Made by a program: the position numbers and the translations under genes. This document shows, in pieces, positions 1-6,307 of a stretch of DNA of 7,294 bases. The first letter of the stretch is position 1, and every line of letters starts with the position of its first letter. The stretch is from positions 1 to 7,294 of the forward strand of contig DAOVYC010000032.1 of the NCBI GenBank assembly GCA_030635805.1. The letters run 5' to 3'. The stretch comes from a bacterium. Lineage in GTDB: Bacteria > Patescibacteriota > Gracilibacteria > JAUYGZ01 > DAOVYC01. The notes under the pieces were generated by a model that was given only the letters and a program-made list of their open reading frames with translations, was not told where the DNA came from and made no database searches.

Positions 1-2
1 AA

Positions 3-1607
3 GAAGCTAATAAGGGCGCTGTTCAAGAACCAAATGCTTTCTTAAAAAGACATCTCCTTATTTCTACCTACGATTTATTTAAAAAATTAAAAGAAGGGAA
101 AAATCTGGATAAAGTTGGATTCAAAGATATGGGTGCCGGAGGAAACACTTGTGCCAGCGTGGAAATGGTGGAACATTTTGATCTTGGGGCTGATATAGAC
201 CTGGAAAAAATTCATACCGCTTTGGATAATCTCCATCCATCTGTTATTGCCTGTGCCGAAACCCAGGAAAGATTTTGTTGGATGTGTCATCCGGACCTTA
301 CCCAAATAATTATAGATCATTACAACAAAACTTGGGAATTACCCAAAATTGCCGCCAACGCTCGCGCTTCGCATGTTGGGAAAGTGAAAGAAGGAAACTA
401 TGTTTTGAATTATCAGAAATCAAAAGTTTGCGACGCTCCCGCAAAAGACATTACTGAAGGACTACAATACGAAAGAAAATATTCAGATCCAAAAAGAAAA
501 TTTGAGGAACCAAAGTTGCCTGAAAATATAAATATTTCCGAAACACTTGAAAAACTTCTCTCTTCCAAAAACATCGCTTCCCGTGAATCAGTATACGAAA
601 GATACGACAAAACTATTCAGGGTATTATTGTTATCGGCGCCGGACTCGCCGACTCCGGAATCATCGCCCCTCTTATTGATGAAGAAGATGAAGACATCAA
701 ATACACCGGAGTGGCTGTTAGTGTCGATGGAAATGCTCGATACGGGCGTATTTCCCCTTACTGGCAATCGGCTAATGCTCTTTGTGAATGCTTACGAAAT
801 ATCGCCTCTGTCGGCGCCATCCCCCAGGCTCTTACCGATTGTCTAAACTACGGCAATCCGGAAAAAGAAGAGCAAATGTGGGAATTGGTGGAAGGTATTC
901 GGGGACTCAAAGAAACAGCCGAAAACATTCGTCTAAAGAACCATCCCGATTTTCCTACACCATATATCTCTGGAAATGTAAGTCTGTATAACGAATCAAA
1001 AAATGGATCCATAAATCCATCTGCCATTGTTGCCTGCATAGGAACTATGAAAGATTTCCGAAAAGCCATAAATACGCAATTTAAACAGGAGAATTCTATT
1101 ATCTTCCTTCTTGGTGAAAGAAAAAACGAATGTGGCGGATCGGAATACTACAAAATGTTCAATGAATATGGAAAAAATATTCCCCGACCCGATTTTGAAG
1201 AAGTACAAAATCAGATTTATACTGTTACCGATGCCATAGAAGAAGAACTTGTCCTTAGCGCTCACGATATCTCCGAAGGAGGTCTTGCCGTTACTCTGGC
1301 TGAAATGACCATGCGTGGCGAAATCGGATTCAACATCAATCTTTCCGAAACCGGATCTGTATCTGATGATAAAAAAATGTTCACCGAAACAGGGGGCTTC
1401 ATTCTGGAGATTGACCCAAAAAATAAAGAAAAATTCTTAACCACTTGTAATAAATATAATATTATTCCTCTTGAAATTGGCTCAACCACAAAAGAGCCAA
1501 CTGGAAAATTTCTTGAAAATAATAAAGAAGTAGCTTCACTCTCTCTCGAGATAATGAAAGAAAAATGGCATCTCAGTCTTAGAAAAAAATCCACAACAAA
1601 AATCTAG
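3..1607 (+). CDS. purL: Phosphoribosylformylglycinamidine synthase (PurL), 5' end outside window
   Basis: PurL makes FGAM from FGAR, glutamine-derived ammonia and ATP, the fourth step of de novo purine synthesis in the cytoplasm. The reading frame is open from base 3, so the true start lies upstream; about 534 residues are visible, against roughly 740 for a typical small PurL, so about the first 200-230 are missing. Visible family blocks are DMGAGGNTCASVEM (about 126-167), ETQERF (about 258-275), the second-half block RNIASVGAIPQALTDCLNYG (795-854) followed by NPE, SGNVSLYNES (969-998), GGSEY (about 1134-1148) and AHDISEGGLAVTLAEM (1260-1307). These are the paired AIRS/PurM-type N and C domains characteristic of PurL. 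The stop is TAG. The N-terminal catalytic histidine region cannot be inspected. Identity is secure; whether the small single-subunit or a larger form is encoded cannot be decided here. Confidence 0.95.
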   Translation, partial: EANKGAVQEPNAFLKRHLLISTYDLFKKLKEGKNLDKVGFKDMGAGGNTCASVEMVEHFDLGADIDLEKIHTALDNLHPSVIACAETQERFCWMCHPDLTQIIIDHYNKTWELPKIAANARASHVGKVKEGNYVLNYQKSKVCDAPAKDITEGLQYERKYSDPKRKFEEPKLPENINISETLEKLLSSKNIASRESVYERYDKTIQGIIVIGAGLADSGIIAPLIDEEDEDIKYTGVAVSVDGNARYGRISPYWQSANALCECLRNIASVGAIPQALTDCLNYGNPEKEEQMWELVEGIRGLKETAENIRLKNHPDFPTPYISGNVSLYNESKNGSINPSAIVACIGTMKDFRKAINTQFKQENSIIFLLGERKNECGGSEYYKMFNEYGKNIPRPDFEEVQNQIYTVTDAIEEELVLSAHDISEGGLAVTLAEMTMRGEIGFNINLSETGSVSDDKKMFTETGGFILEIDPKNKEKFLTTCNKYNIIPLEIGSTTKEPTGKFLENNKEVASLSLEIMKEKWHLSLRKKSTTKI

Positions 1608-1609
1608 AA

Positions 1610-1635
1610 GATCATCAATGATCCTTTCTGTTTTT
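1610..1635 (+). terminator. Weak candidate terminator after purL
   Basis: Two bases after the purL stop, GATCA-TCAA-TGATC (1610-1623) can form a short hairpin, followed after a few bases by a T run (1631-1635). The stem is only 5-6 bp and AT-rich and the T run is not immediately adjacent, so this is a weak intrinsic-terminator candidate. A promoter candidate starts directly downstream, which fits a transcript boundary here. Confidence 0.35.
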
Positions 1636-1636
1636 C

Positions 1637-1665
1637 TTGCGATTCATGTTTTTTTTCTCTACACT
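1637..1665 (+). promoter_or_regulatory. Candidate sigma70-type promoter for the lipoprotein gene
   Basis: TTGCGA (1637-1642) and TACACT (1660-1665) each match 4 of 6 consensus positions and are separated by exactly 17 bp. The expected start of transcription is near 1672, giving a leader of about 25 nt. An interrupted palindrome, GTACT-C-AGTAC (1673-1683), sits right at the predicted +1 and could be an operator; that role is inference. Confidence 0.45.
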
Positions 1666-1696
1666 ACCCTTCGTACTCAGTACTTAATTTTTAATT

Positions 1697-2782
1697 ATGA
1701 AAATTTTAAAAAAGTGTTTAGGGCTTGTCGTAATGATTTCACTTTTAGTTATCACTGGTTGCGAAAAACCGGCATCTACCACAGAATCTCCCGATAAAGT
1801 ATTACTCAAGATGCAAGAACAGTATCAAGAGAAGAAATCTGAAAATAAAAAGAGTCAAACCAAGGGTTCATTCACTTTTAAAGTTAATACGGCAAAAACG
1901 AATATATCGACTTTTGGCGAGCTGGATATAACTATAGACGGAATTGATATTAACAATCCAAAGGCGGAAATAATTTCAAGCCTTGAGGGGGAAAGTTCCG
2001 GAGAAGAAATCGAAGGTAGTGCAAAAATCGATCTTAATCTGAAACTATTCAAACAAACACTTTATCTAAAGCTGAATGAACTCGAATTAAATTCAAAGGA
2101 TGATCCAAATATGACACAACAGATACAAATGATGTCAGCCTTTATTACAAACAAATGGTTCAAAATACCGCTCCCTGAGAATCAAGGACTAAATCCTGTG
2201 GGTATAAGTGGCCCTTTATCACTTAACAACTCACAATTTACGGAAGAGCAAATAAAGCAAATTGAAGATTTGGCTAAAACTATACCGGTTTTCAAATTTG
2301 CTGGAGACCTGGGGTTAAAAAATGGTAAATATAACTACAAAGTAACATTACATAAAGAAAACATTATCAGGTTTATTGGAGAAATGGCCAAAATAATGAA
2401 CACTGAATTAACAAATGAAGATCAGGATAAAATAAAAGAAATACTCCAAACCATAGAAATCAAAGCGGAATTCGTCATAGATGCAAAAACATTTGAACTG
2501 AATGAAATTAAAAACGGAGAAATATTTATAAAATCATCTGAAAACAATGAGGAAGCAACTATGGTTGTAAACGCTAAACTTTCACAAAAAAAGACAGAAA
2601 TAAATTTCGATATTGTCATCAGTGTGAATGGTGAAGAGATAAAAATAAATGCCACTCTAGACCTCAATACCATCCCAAATGCGAAAATAAACATTGAAGA
2701 ACCGGAGGAGGCGGAAGAATTCGATCCCCTCATGATGATGGGGCTAAGTAGCGAGCAAGGCGTTCCGGAGCTTGCCGAATAA
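1697..2782 (+). CDS. Predicted lipoprotein of unknown function
   Basis: A 361-residue secreted protein. Residues 1-22 form a lipoprotein signal: lysines at 2, 5 and 6, a hydrophobic core (about 8-19), and the lipobox ITG-C with the lipidated cysteine at residue 22. A polar Lys/Glu/Gln-rich linker (about 35-55) follows, then a long region of alternating hydrophilic and hydrophobic residues typical of a beta-rich fold. It includes a NKWFKIPLPE segment near residue 150 and repeated EIK..EFVID / LNEIKNGEI strands. The overall pattern recalls LppX/LprG- or DUF6612-like bacterial lipoproteins that hold a hydrophobic ligand, but no diagnostic motif supports that and I do not assign a function. The tail is acidic (EEPEEAEEFD) and methionine-rich. 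It likely has its own promoter upstream, and no Shine-Dalgarno sequence precedes the ATG. Lipoprotein status is well supported; the role is unknown. Confidence 0.85.
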   Translation: MKILKKCLGLVVMISLLVITGCEKPASTTESPDKVLLKMQEQYQEKKSENKKSQTKGSFTFKVNTAKTNISTFGELDITIDGIDINNPKAEIISSLEGESSGEEIEGSAKIDLNLKLFKQTLYLKLNELELNSKDDPNMTQQIQMMSAFITNKWFKIPLPENQGLNPVGISGPLSLNNSQFTEEQIKQIEDLAKTIPVFKFAGDLGLKNGKYNYKVTLHKENIIRFIGEMAKIMNTELTNEDQDKIKEILQTIEIKAEFVIDAKTFELNEIKNGEIFIKSSENNEEATMVVNAKLSQKKTEINFDIVISVNGEEIKINATLDLNTIPNAKINIEEPEEAEEFDPLMMMGLSSEQGVPELAE

Positions 2783-2804
2783 TTGAGGACACCAGATTCC
2801 TCAA
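2783..2804 (+). other. Hairpin between lipoprotein and SLOG genes
   Basis: Immediately after the TAA stop, TTGAGGA (2783-2789) pairs perfectly with TCCTCAA (2798-2804) across an 8-nt loop. There is no T run after it, so it is not a classic intrinsic terminator. It could stabilise the 3' end of the lipoprotein mRNA or act as a weak attenuator. The rest of the spacer to 2840 is AT-rich with no clear promoter. Confidence 0.4.
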
Positions 2805-2840
2805 AGATTATTGAACAATATTCTTTAATAAATTAAATCA

Positions 2841-3452
2841 ATGAAAATTAAAATTGGAATCATGGGTTCCGCATCCGGACCAATCATGAGAAATAAAGGC
2901 TTTCAGAAAAAGGCATATAGAGTTGGTAAGGCTGTTGCCGAAAATAATTGTTACCTTGTCAATGGTGCTTGTCCCGGACTTCCGGAAGAAGCCGCTCGTG
3001 GAGCTAAGGAAGCCAGCGGAACATGTATAGGCATATCTCCCGCTTTTTCGCAAGAAGAACACATAAAAGTTTACAAAAGCCCCATTAAAAACCATGACAT
3101 TATCATTTACACCGGATTTGGATTAATGGAAAGAGATATTCTCAATGTTCGAACAAGTAGCGGAGTTATAATTCTCGGCGGAGGAATTGGGACTTTAAAC
3201 GAATTTACCATTGCCTATGACGAAGGAATTCCTTTAGGTGTCCTCCTGGATGGTGGTGGTATTACTAATCATATTCCTAAAATTTTAAAAATTTGTAAAA
3301 GAAAAATAACCAAAAATCTCATCTTTGATAAAGACCCGGGGAAACTGGTAAAAAGATTAATTAAATTAATTAAAAAAGATCCAAGACCAAAATATGAAGA
3401 TAATCGGGTTAGAAAAGCAAAAAAAAGTAAAACGATAAAAATCCATCGCTAG
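2841..3452 (+). CDS. SLOG/LOG-like Rossmann-fold nucleotide-binding protein
   Basis: A 203-residue protein of the SLOG superfamily (TIGR00725 or lysine-decarboxylase-like type). Visible family features are the opening strand and loop KIGIMGSASG (4-13), the NGACPGLPEEAARGAKEASG segment (41-60), RDILNVRTS (99-106), and the signature loop GGGIGTLNEF (113-122), which corresponds to the PGGxGTxxE motif of LOG proteins. The first glycine of the motif replaces the usual proline. Family members bind nucleotides or nucleotide-derived ligands, and LOG itself is a cytokinin nucleoside-monophosphate phosphoribohydrolase. The substrate here cannot be read from sequence. After about residue 150 there is a Lys/Arg-rich extension (for example VRKAKKSKTIKIHR at the end) that could bind nucleic acid or acidic membrane lipid; that is inference. 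The TAG stop abuts the ATG of the next gene, so the two are probably co-translated. No Shine-Dalgarno sequence precedes the start. Confidence 0.8.
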   Translation: MKIKIGIMGSASGPIMRNKGFQKKAYRVGKAVAENNCYLVNGACPGLPEEAARGAKEASGTCIGISPAFSQEEHIKVYKSPIKNHDIIIYTGFGLMERDILNVRTSSGVIILGGGIGTLNEFTIAYDEGIPLGVLLDGGGITNHIPKILKICKRKITKNLIFDKDPGKLVKRLIKLIKKDPRPKYEDNRVRKAKKSKTIKIHR

Positions 3453-3455
3453 ATG
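3450..3455 (+). other. Zero-spacing stop-start junction TAGATG (SLOG gene / GT28 gene)
   Basis: The upstream TAG is followed with no gap by the downstream ATG, and there is no Shine-Dalgarno sequence in the preceding 20 bases. This arrangement suggests termination-reinitiation coupling, so production of the glycosyltransferase would depend on translation of the SLOG gene. The same hexamer occurs at the exonuclease/prmC junction. Confidence 0.6.
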
Positions 3456-4568
3456 AAAAAAGTTCTTATCATCACCTGTTCAATAGGCAATGGCCATCTC
3501 AGTGCTGCCAAAGGTACCGAAAAAATTCTGAACCGTCTCTATGAAAATAAAATCAACACAGAAGTGGTTGATATTTTGGAGTATCTGAGTAAAACACTAA
3601 ACAAAACCATTAGTTCTTTTTATCACACAACGCTAAAAATTTCCCCAAAAATTTATAAAACAATTTTTGAATCATCTGACAGTAAAAAGGGAACGAAAAG
3701 ATTAAATCTTCTCAACTACCCTCTCGCCTACAGAAAAATAAAAAAAATAATCGCCAAAAATAGCCCTGACATGATTATTTCAACATGGCCGGTTTTTGAT
3801 TATTTAATCAGAAAAGTCGCAAAAAATGCAAAATATATTCCTATAATTACAGATTCCGGAAATGTACATTATTCCTGGATTTCCTCCAGGGGAGATTTCT
3901 ATATTGTAACTGACGATAAAACTAAAAAAAATTTAATAGAGATGAAGGTAGATCCAAATAAGGTTAAAGTTCTTGGATTCCCCGTAAACCCAAACATGTT
4001 CAATGGATATAATATTTCAAAAATCAGAGAAAAATGGAATTTAGAAGAAGGTAAATTCACAGTTCTCGCAATTGCTAATTCCAGAAAAACCAAAAGAATA
4101 ACCGAAATTGTAACCAATCTATCCAAATATGGAGAAAATATACAGGTGATAATGGTGGCTGGAAAAAATAAACAAGCTTATAAAAAACTTTCAAAAAAGA
4201 AACTCAATAAAAATATTCACATATATAGGTGGATTGATGATCTTGCAGAACTAATGTACCTATCTGATATTATTGTCACCAAATCGGGGGGAGCCATCAC
4301 TCAGGAATGTATCGCGACAAAAAAACCAATTATTATCTATGATAGCCTTCCGGGACAAGAAGAGGGCAACGTTGATTTTATTAAAAAAAATTCCATTGGA
4401 GTAATTATGATCAAGAATAAAGTCACTGAAATTGCCTGCAAAATATTACAACTTGCCCATCCATCCAGTCGGGATTATCAAACTCTGAAACAAAATATTG
4501 AAAATCAATGCAAACCCAACTCAACAAAAAAAATTGGCGAATTCATCGGCCAACAACTAAATTTGTAA
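3453..4568 (+). CDS. GT28-family glycolipid glycosyltransferase (MGDG synthase / UgtP-like)
   Basis: A 371-residue GT-B fold glycosyltransferase, close to the usual UgtP length. The N-terminal acceptor domain carries SIGNGHLSAA (10-19), the glycine-rich loop of the MGDG-synthase family, and then TDSGNVHYSW (133-142), DFYIVTDD (148-155) and GFPVNP (175-180), all in family order. The C-terminal donor domain has SDIIVTKSGGAITQE (271-285) and PGQEEGNVDF (300-309), which match the nucleotide-sugar binding motifs of MGDG synthases and MurG relatives. Known relatives transfer galactose or glucose from a UDP-sugar to diacylglycerol at the inner face of the cytoplasmic membrane. The acceptor and sugar here are inferred. 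No transmembrane helix is evident, as expected for a peripheral membrane enzyme. It directly follows the SLOG gene with zero spacing. MurG is an alternative family member, but the GQEEGNV motif favours the MGDG/UgtP branch. Confidence 0.88.
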   Translation: MKKVLIITCSIGNGHLSAAKGTEKILNRLYENKINTEVVDILEYLSKTLNKTISSFYHTTLKISPKIYKTIFESSDSKKGTKRLNLLNYPLAYRKIKKIIAKNSPDMIISTWPVFDYLIRKVAKNAKYIPIITDSGNVHYSWISSRGDFYIVTDDKTKKNLIEMKVDPNKVKVLGFPVNPNMFNGYNISKIREKWNLEEGKFTVLAIANSRKTKRITEIVTNLSKYGENIQVIMVAGKNKQAYKKLSKKKLNKNIHIYRWIDDLAELMYLSDIIVTKSGGAITQECIATKKPIIIYDSLPGQEEGNVDFIKKNSIGVIMIKNKVTEIACKILQLAHPSSRDYQTLKQNIENQCKPNSTKKIGEFIGQQLNL

Positions 4569-4582
4569 TTTTCCCAAGTTTC

Positions 4583-4595
4583 TTAAGCGTCTTAA
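4583..4595. other. Short hairpin between convergent genes
   Basis: The 44-bp gap between the convergent stop codons holds TTAAG-CGT-CTTAA (4583-4595), a 5-bp AT-rich stem. There is no T run next to it on either strand. It might contribute to bidirectional termination, but support is poor. Confidence 0.2.
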
Positions 4596-4612
4596 ATATC
4601 CTGAGCATCCCA

Positions 4613-5146
4613 CTAGCGAACCCCTTCCATCACGATAGTATTCCAGTCATAAGGAAATTTATAACTCTCACAAGCACGAACAAATGAGGTGAAAAATGAC
4701 CATTTGTCACCCTTAATATACACAAAACCATTCCCAACCTCCTCAATTAAATTGTAATCAATTACAACATTTTTCAAATAAGTTAAAGGAACGGATTTTG
4801 CTTTCCAAACATCCTTTACGATAGTGGAAGAATCGTCAAATATAAAAGTAATATCAGCCACATTAAGTAGCCTCTTTTTTTCAGTTGCAGTATTATCAAG
4901 CATTGCAACCTGTGCGGAATTCGTCTTGATCAGCTTATTAAAGAAATCAATATATTTCTTATCTTTTTGCACCAGGGCAATCAGCTGTACACCTTGCCCA
5001 AGGATTCCCCCCATAGTTTCAGAGAGCATTTCAAGCCCTTCATCGGTTAGATTACCAGCCACAGAAAATAGTGGTATCCTGGCATCTACCTTAAAACCAA
5101 CTCGGCGCTGGAAGGCTTCCTTTTGTGTTTTTTTACTGGGTGTCAT
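4613..5146 (-). CDS. Half-size glycogen/starch synthase-like protein, probable pseudoenzyme
   Basis: A 177-residue protein that aligns by eye with the C-terminal GT-B domain of GlgA-type (GT5) synthases. The opening, QKEAFQRRVGFKVDARIPLFSVAGNLTDEGLEML (about 8-41), parallels the region entering the GRLTxQKGLD motif. ILGQGVQLIALV (48-59), a ..AQVAMLDNTATEKKRLLNVADITF stretch (78-101), the VPLTY strand (119-123), GNGFVYIKGDKWSFFTSFVRACESY (138-162) and the tail up to DWNTIVMEGVR follow GlgA order. The donor-binding Arg and Lys of GRLTxQKG are replaced (GNLTDEG), and no EPCGLTQL-like motif follows LLNVADITF. An in-frame TAA lies just upstream of the ATG, so the N-terminal acceptor domain is truly absent and not hidden by a wrong start. 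Catalysis by the standard GT5 mechanism looks impossible; a regulatory, scaffold or sugar-binding role is inference. It has its own strong promoter and no Shine-Dalgarno sequence. Confidence 0.75.
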   Translation of the reverse strand: MTPSKKTQKEAFQRRVGFKVDARIPLFSVAGNLTDEGLEMLSETMGGILGQGVQLIALVQKDKKYIDFFNKLIKTNSAQVAMLDNTATEKKRLLNVADITFIFDDSSTIVKDVWKAKSVPLTYLKNVVIDYNLIEEVGNGFVYIKGDKWSFFTSFVRACESYKFPYDWNTIVMEGVR

Positions 5147-5186
5147 ACGAAATTATTGTATGTATTTTTATCGCACGTATTAGAGC

Positions 5187-5215
5187 ATTATAGCAAAATT
5201 CAGCTCATAATTCAA
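5187..5215 (-). promoter_or_regulatory. Strong extended -10 promoter of the GlgA-like gene
   Basis: On the reverse strand, TTGAAT (5210-5215) and a perfect TATAAT (5187-5192) are 17 bp apart, with TG one base upstream of the -10 (TGcTATAAT). Transcription should start near 5180, leaving a leader of about 34 nt with no Shine-Dalgarno sequence. This is the best sigma70-type promoter in the window. The -35 lies within a repeat shared with the divergent promoter region. Confidence 0.75.
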
Positions 5216-5295
5216 GGGTAATAATCTGGATTTTACGCAAGTATTCTTCCTTATTCCCCTGCTCCTGATTCGTGATTCTTGATTCATAATTTCAA
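5205..5295. repeat. Pair of TCATAATT(T)CAA direct repeats in the divergent spacer
   Basis: TCATAATTCAA (5205-5215) and TCATAATTTCAA (5284-5295) are identical apart from one extra T. The first covers the -35 of the reverse-strand promoter; the second covers the candidate -35 of the exonuclease promoter. A shared regulator binding both is possible but unproven. Confidence 0.5.
5266..5286. repeat. Tandem heptamer TGATTCN x3
   Basis: TGATTC occurs at 5266-5271, 5273-5278 and 5280-5285, with an exact 7-bp period (TGATTCG, TGATTCT, TGATTCA). The array ends inside the candidate -35 region of the downstream gene. Confidence 0.8.
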
Positions 5296-5311
5296 ATCGA
5301 TATGCTACTAT
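5283..5311 (+). promoter_or_regulatory. Candidate promoter of the exonuclease-prmC pair
   Basis: TTCATA (5283-5288) and TACTAT (5306-5311) are 17 bp apart and a TG sits one base before the -10 (TGcTACTAT), so an extended -10 promoter is plausible. Transcription would start near 5318, leaving a leader of only about 15 nt with no room for a normal Shine-Dalgarno sequence. TATTAT at 5309-5314 is an overlapping alternative -10. Confidence 0.45.
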
Positions 5312-5332
5312 TATCAGCGATAACCCCAGGTT

Positions 5333-6304
5333 ATGACCAAACTCGTTCTCATTGACGGAAACGCAATCATCCACAGAGCCTTTCACGCTATTAAACCACT
5401 CACAACTAGAAATGGTGAGCTCGTTAATGCCGTATTTGGTTTTACTTCTATTCTGCTTACTATTCTCTCTAAAGAAAAACCGGACTACATTGCCTGTACC
5501 TTTGATGCCGCCAAAAAAACTTTCCGACACGAACAATACAAAGAATATAAGGCCAAAAGAGTAAAGGCGCCTGATGAACTGTACCAACAAATTCCTAGAA
5601 TTCATGAGATTGTGAGTACTCTCCAAATACCAAAATTTATTATTGAAGGATATGAAGCCGACGATCTGATTGGCACCATCGCCAACAAAGCTGAAAAGAT
5701 AGAAGAAGTAAATCAAACAATTATCGCTACCAGTGACATGGATGCTCTTCAGCTTGTAACAAAAAAGACGTGCGTTAACACTCTTAATAAGGGTTATCGT
5801 GATTCACAATGTCTTACCCCCAAGGATGTATTTGAAAAACACGGGATTACCCCCGGGCAAATAGTGGACTATAAGGGGTTAGTGGGAGATAGTTCCGACA
5901 ATATCCATGGCGTGCTGGGTATAGGACCAAAAACTGCTGTAAGACTACTTCAAACCTACAAAAATCTGGAAGGCATTTATAGAAATCTGGAAGATATCCC
6001 CGGTAAGGTTCGGGAAAAACTTGAGAAAGATAGAGAACAAGCTTTCTTCTCAAGAGAATTAGCAACAATTATATTAAACACCCCTCTTGAATTTAACTTG
6101 CAAAAATGTAAGGCAACAGACTTTAATCTACAAAAAATACTGGAACTTTTTGAGAGCCTTCAGTTCTATTCCCTCATGCGAAGAGTCCAGGAGTGGAAAG
6201 GGGGAACTTTAACAGACGAAGAAAGAGAACTTCTCAACAGTATTCAGCCGGAAAAAAAATCCAAAGATAAAAAAGAAAACAAAGAGCAATTATCTCTTTT
6301 TTAG
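5333..6304 (+). CDS. Stand-alone 5'-3' exonuclease (Pol I N-terminal / FEN family) with C-terminal clamp-binding motif
   Basis: A 323-residue structure-specific 5' nuclease equal to the N-terminal domain of DNA polymerase I, with no polymerase part. Such enzymes remove RNA primers and 5' flaps during Okazaki-fragment maturation and repair. Metal-binding and substrate residues are intact: LIDGNAIIHRAFH (6-18, Asp8), FDAAKKTFRHEQYKEYKAKR (57-76), EADD (108-111), TSDMDALQLV (133-142), and GDSSDNIHGVLGIGPKTA (185-202), which is the last acidic cluster plus the helix-hairpin-helix. The usual DNIPGV reads DNIHGV. Residues 307-318 are a lysine-rich flexible linker, and the protein ends exactly in QLSLF (319-323), the canonical beta-clamp binding pentapeptide. 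An in-frame TAA at 5321-5323 fixes the ATG. The TAG stop abuts the ATG of prmC. Family is certain; clamp binding is inferred from the motif. Confidence 0.93.
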   Translation: MTKLVLIDGNAIIHRAFHAIKPLTTRNGELVNAVFGFTSILLTILSKEKPDYIACTFDAAKKTFRHEQYKEYKAKRVKAPDELYQQIPRIHEIVSTLQIPKFIIEGYEADDLIGTIANKAEKIEEVNQTIIATSDMDALQLVTKKTCVNTLNKGYRDSQCLTPKDVFEKHGITPGQIVDYKGLVGDSSDNIHGVLGIGPKTAVRLLQTYKNLEGIYRNLEDIPGKVREKLEKDREQAFFSRELATIILNTPLEFNLQKCKATDFNLQKILELFESLQFYSLMRRVQEWKGGTLTDEERELLNSIQPEKKSKDKKENKEQLSLF

Positions 6305-6307
6305 ATG
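6302..6307 (+). other. Zero-spacing stop-start junction TAGATG (exonuclease gene / prmC)
   Basis: The exonuclease TAG is directly followed by the prmC ATG, again without a Shine-Dalgarno sequence upstream. The bases coding the C-terminal QLSLF lie right before the junction, so ribosomes finishing the clamp motif are positioned to restart on prmC. Confidence 0.6.

Noticed and set aside
2811..2838. TTGAAC ... TTAAAT as a promoter for the SLOG gene
   Set aside because: The predicted transcription start would fall inside the coding region, after the ATG.
4583..4595. Bidirectional intrinsic terminator between convergent genes
   Set aside because: The stem is 5 bp and AT-rich, with no adjoining T run on either strand; listed only as a weak hairpin.
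4824..5183. 119-codon ORF on the + strand opposite the GlgA-like gene
   Set aside because: Low-complexity Ser/Leu/Ile protein with no family features, antisense to a gene with clear homology and a strong promoter.
5180..5716. 178-codon ORF on the reverse strand opposite the exonuclease start
   Set aside because: It overlaps the well-supported exonuclease and the divergent promoters and shows no domain pattern.
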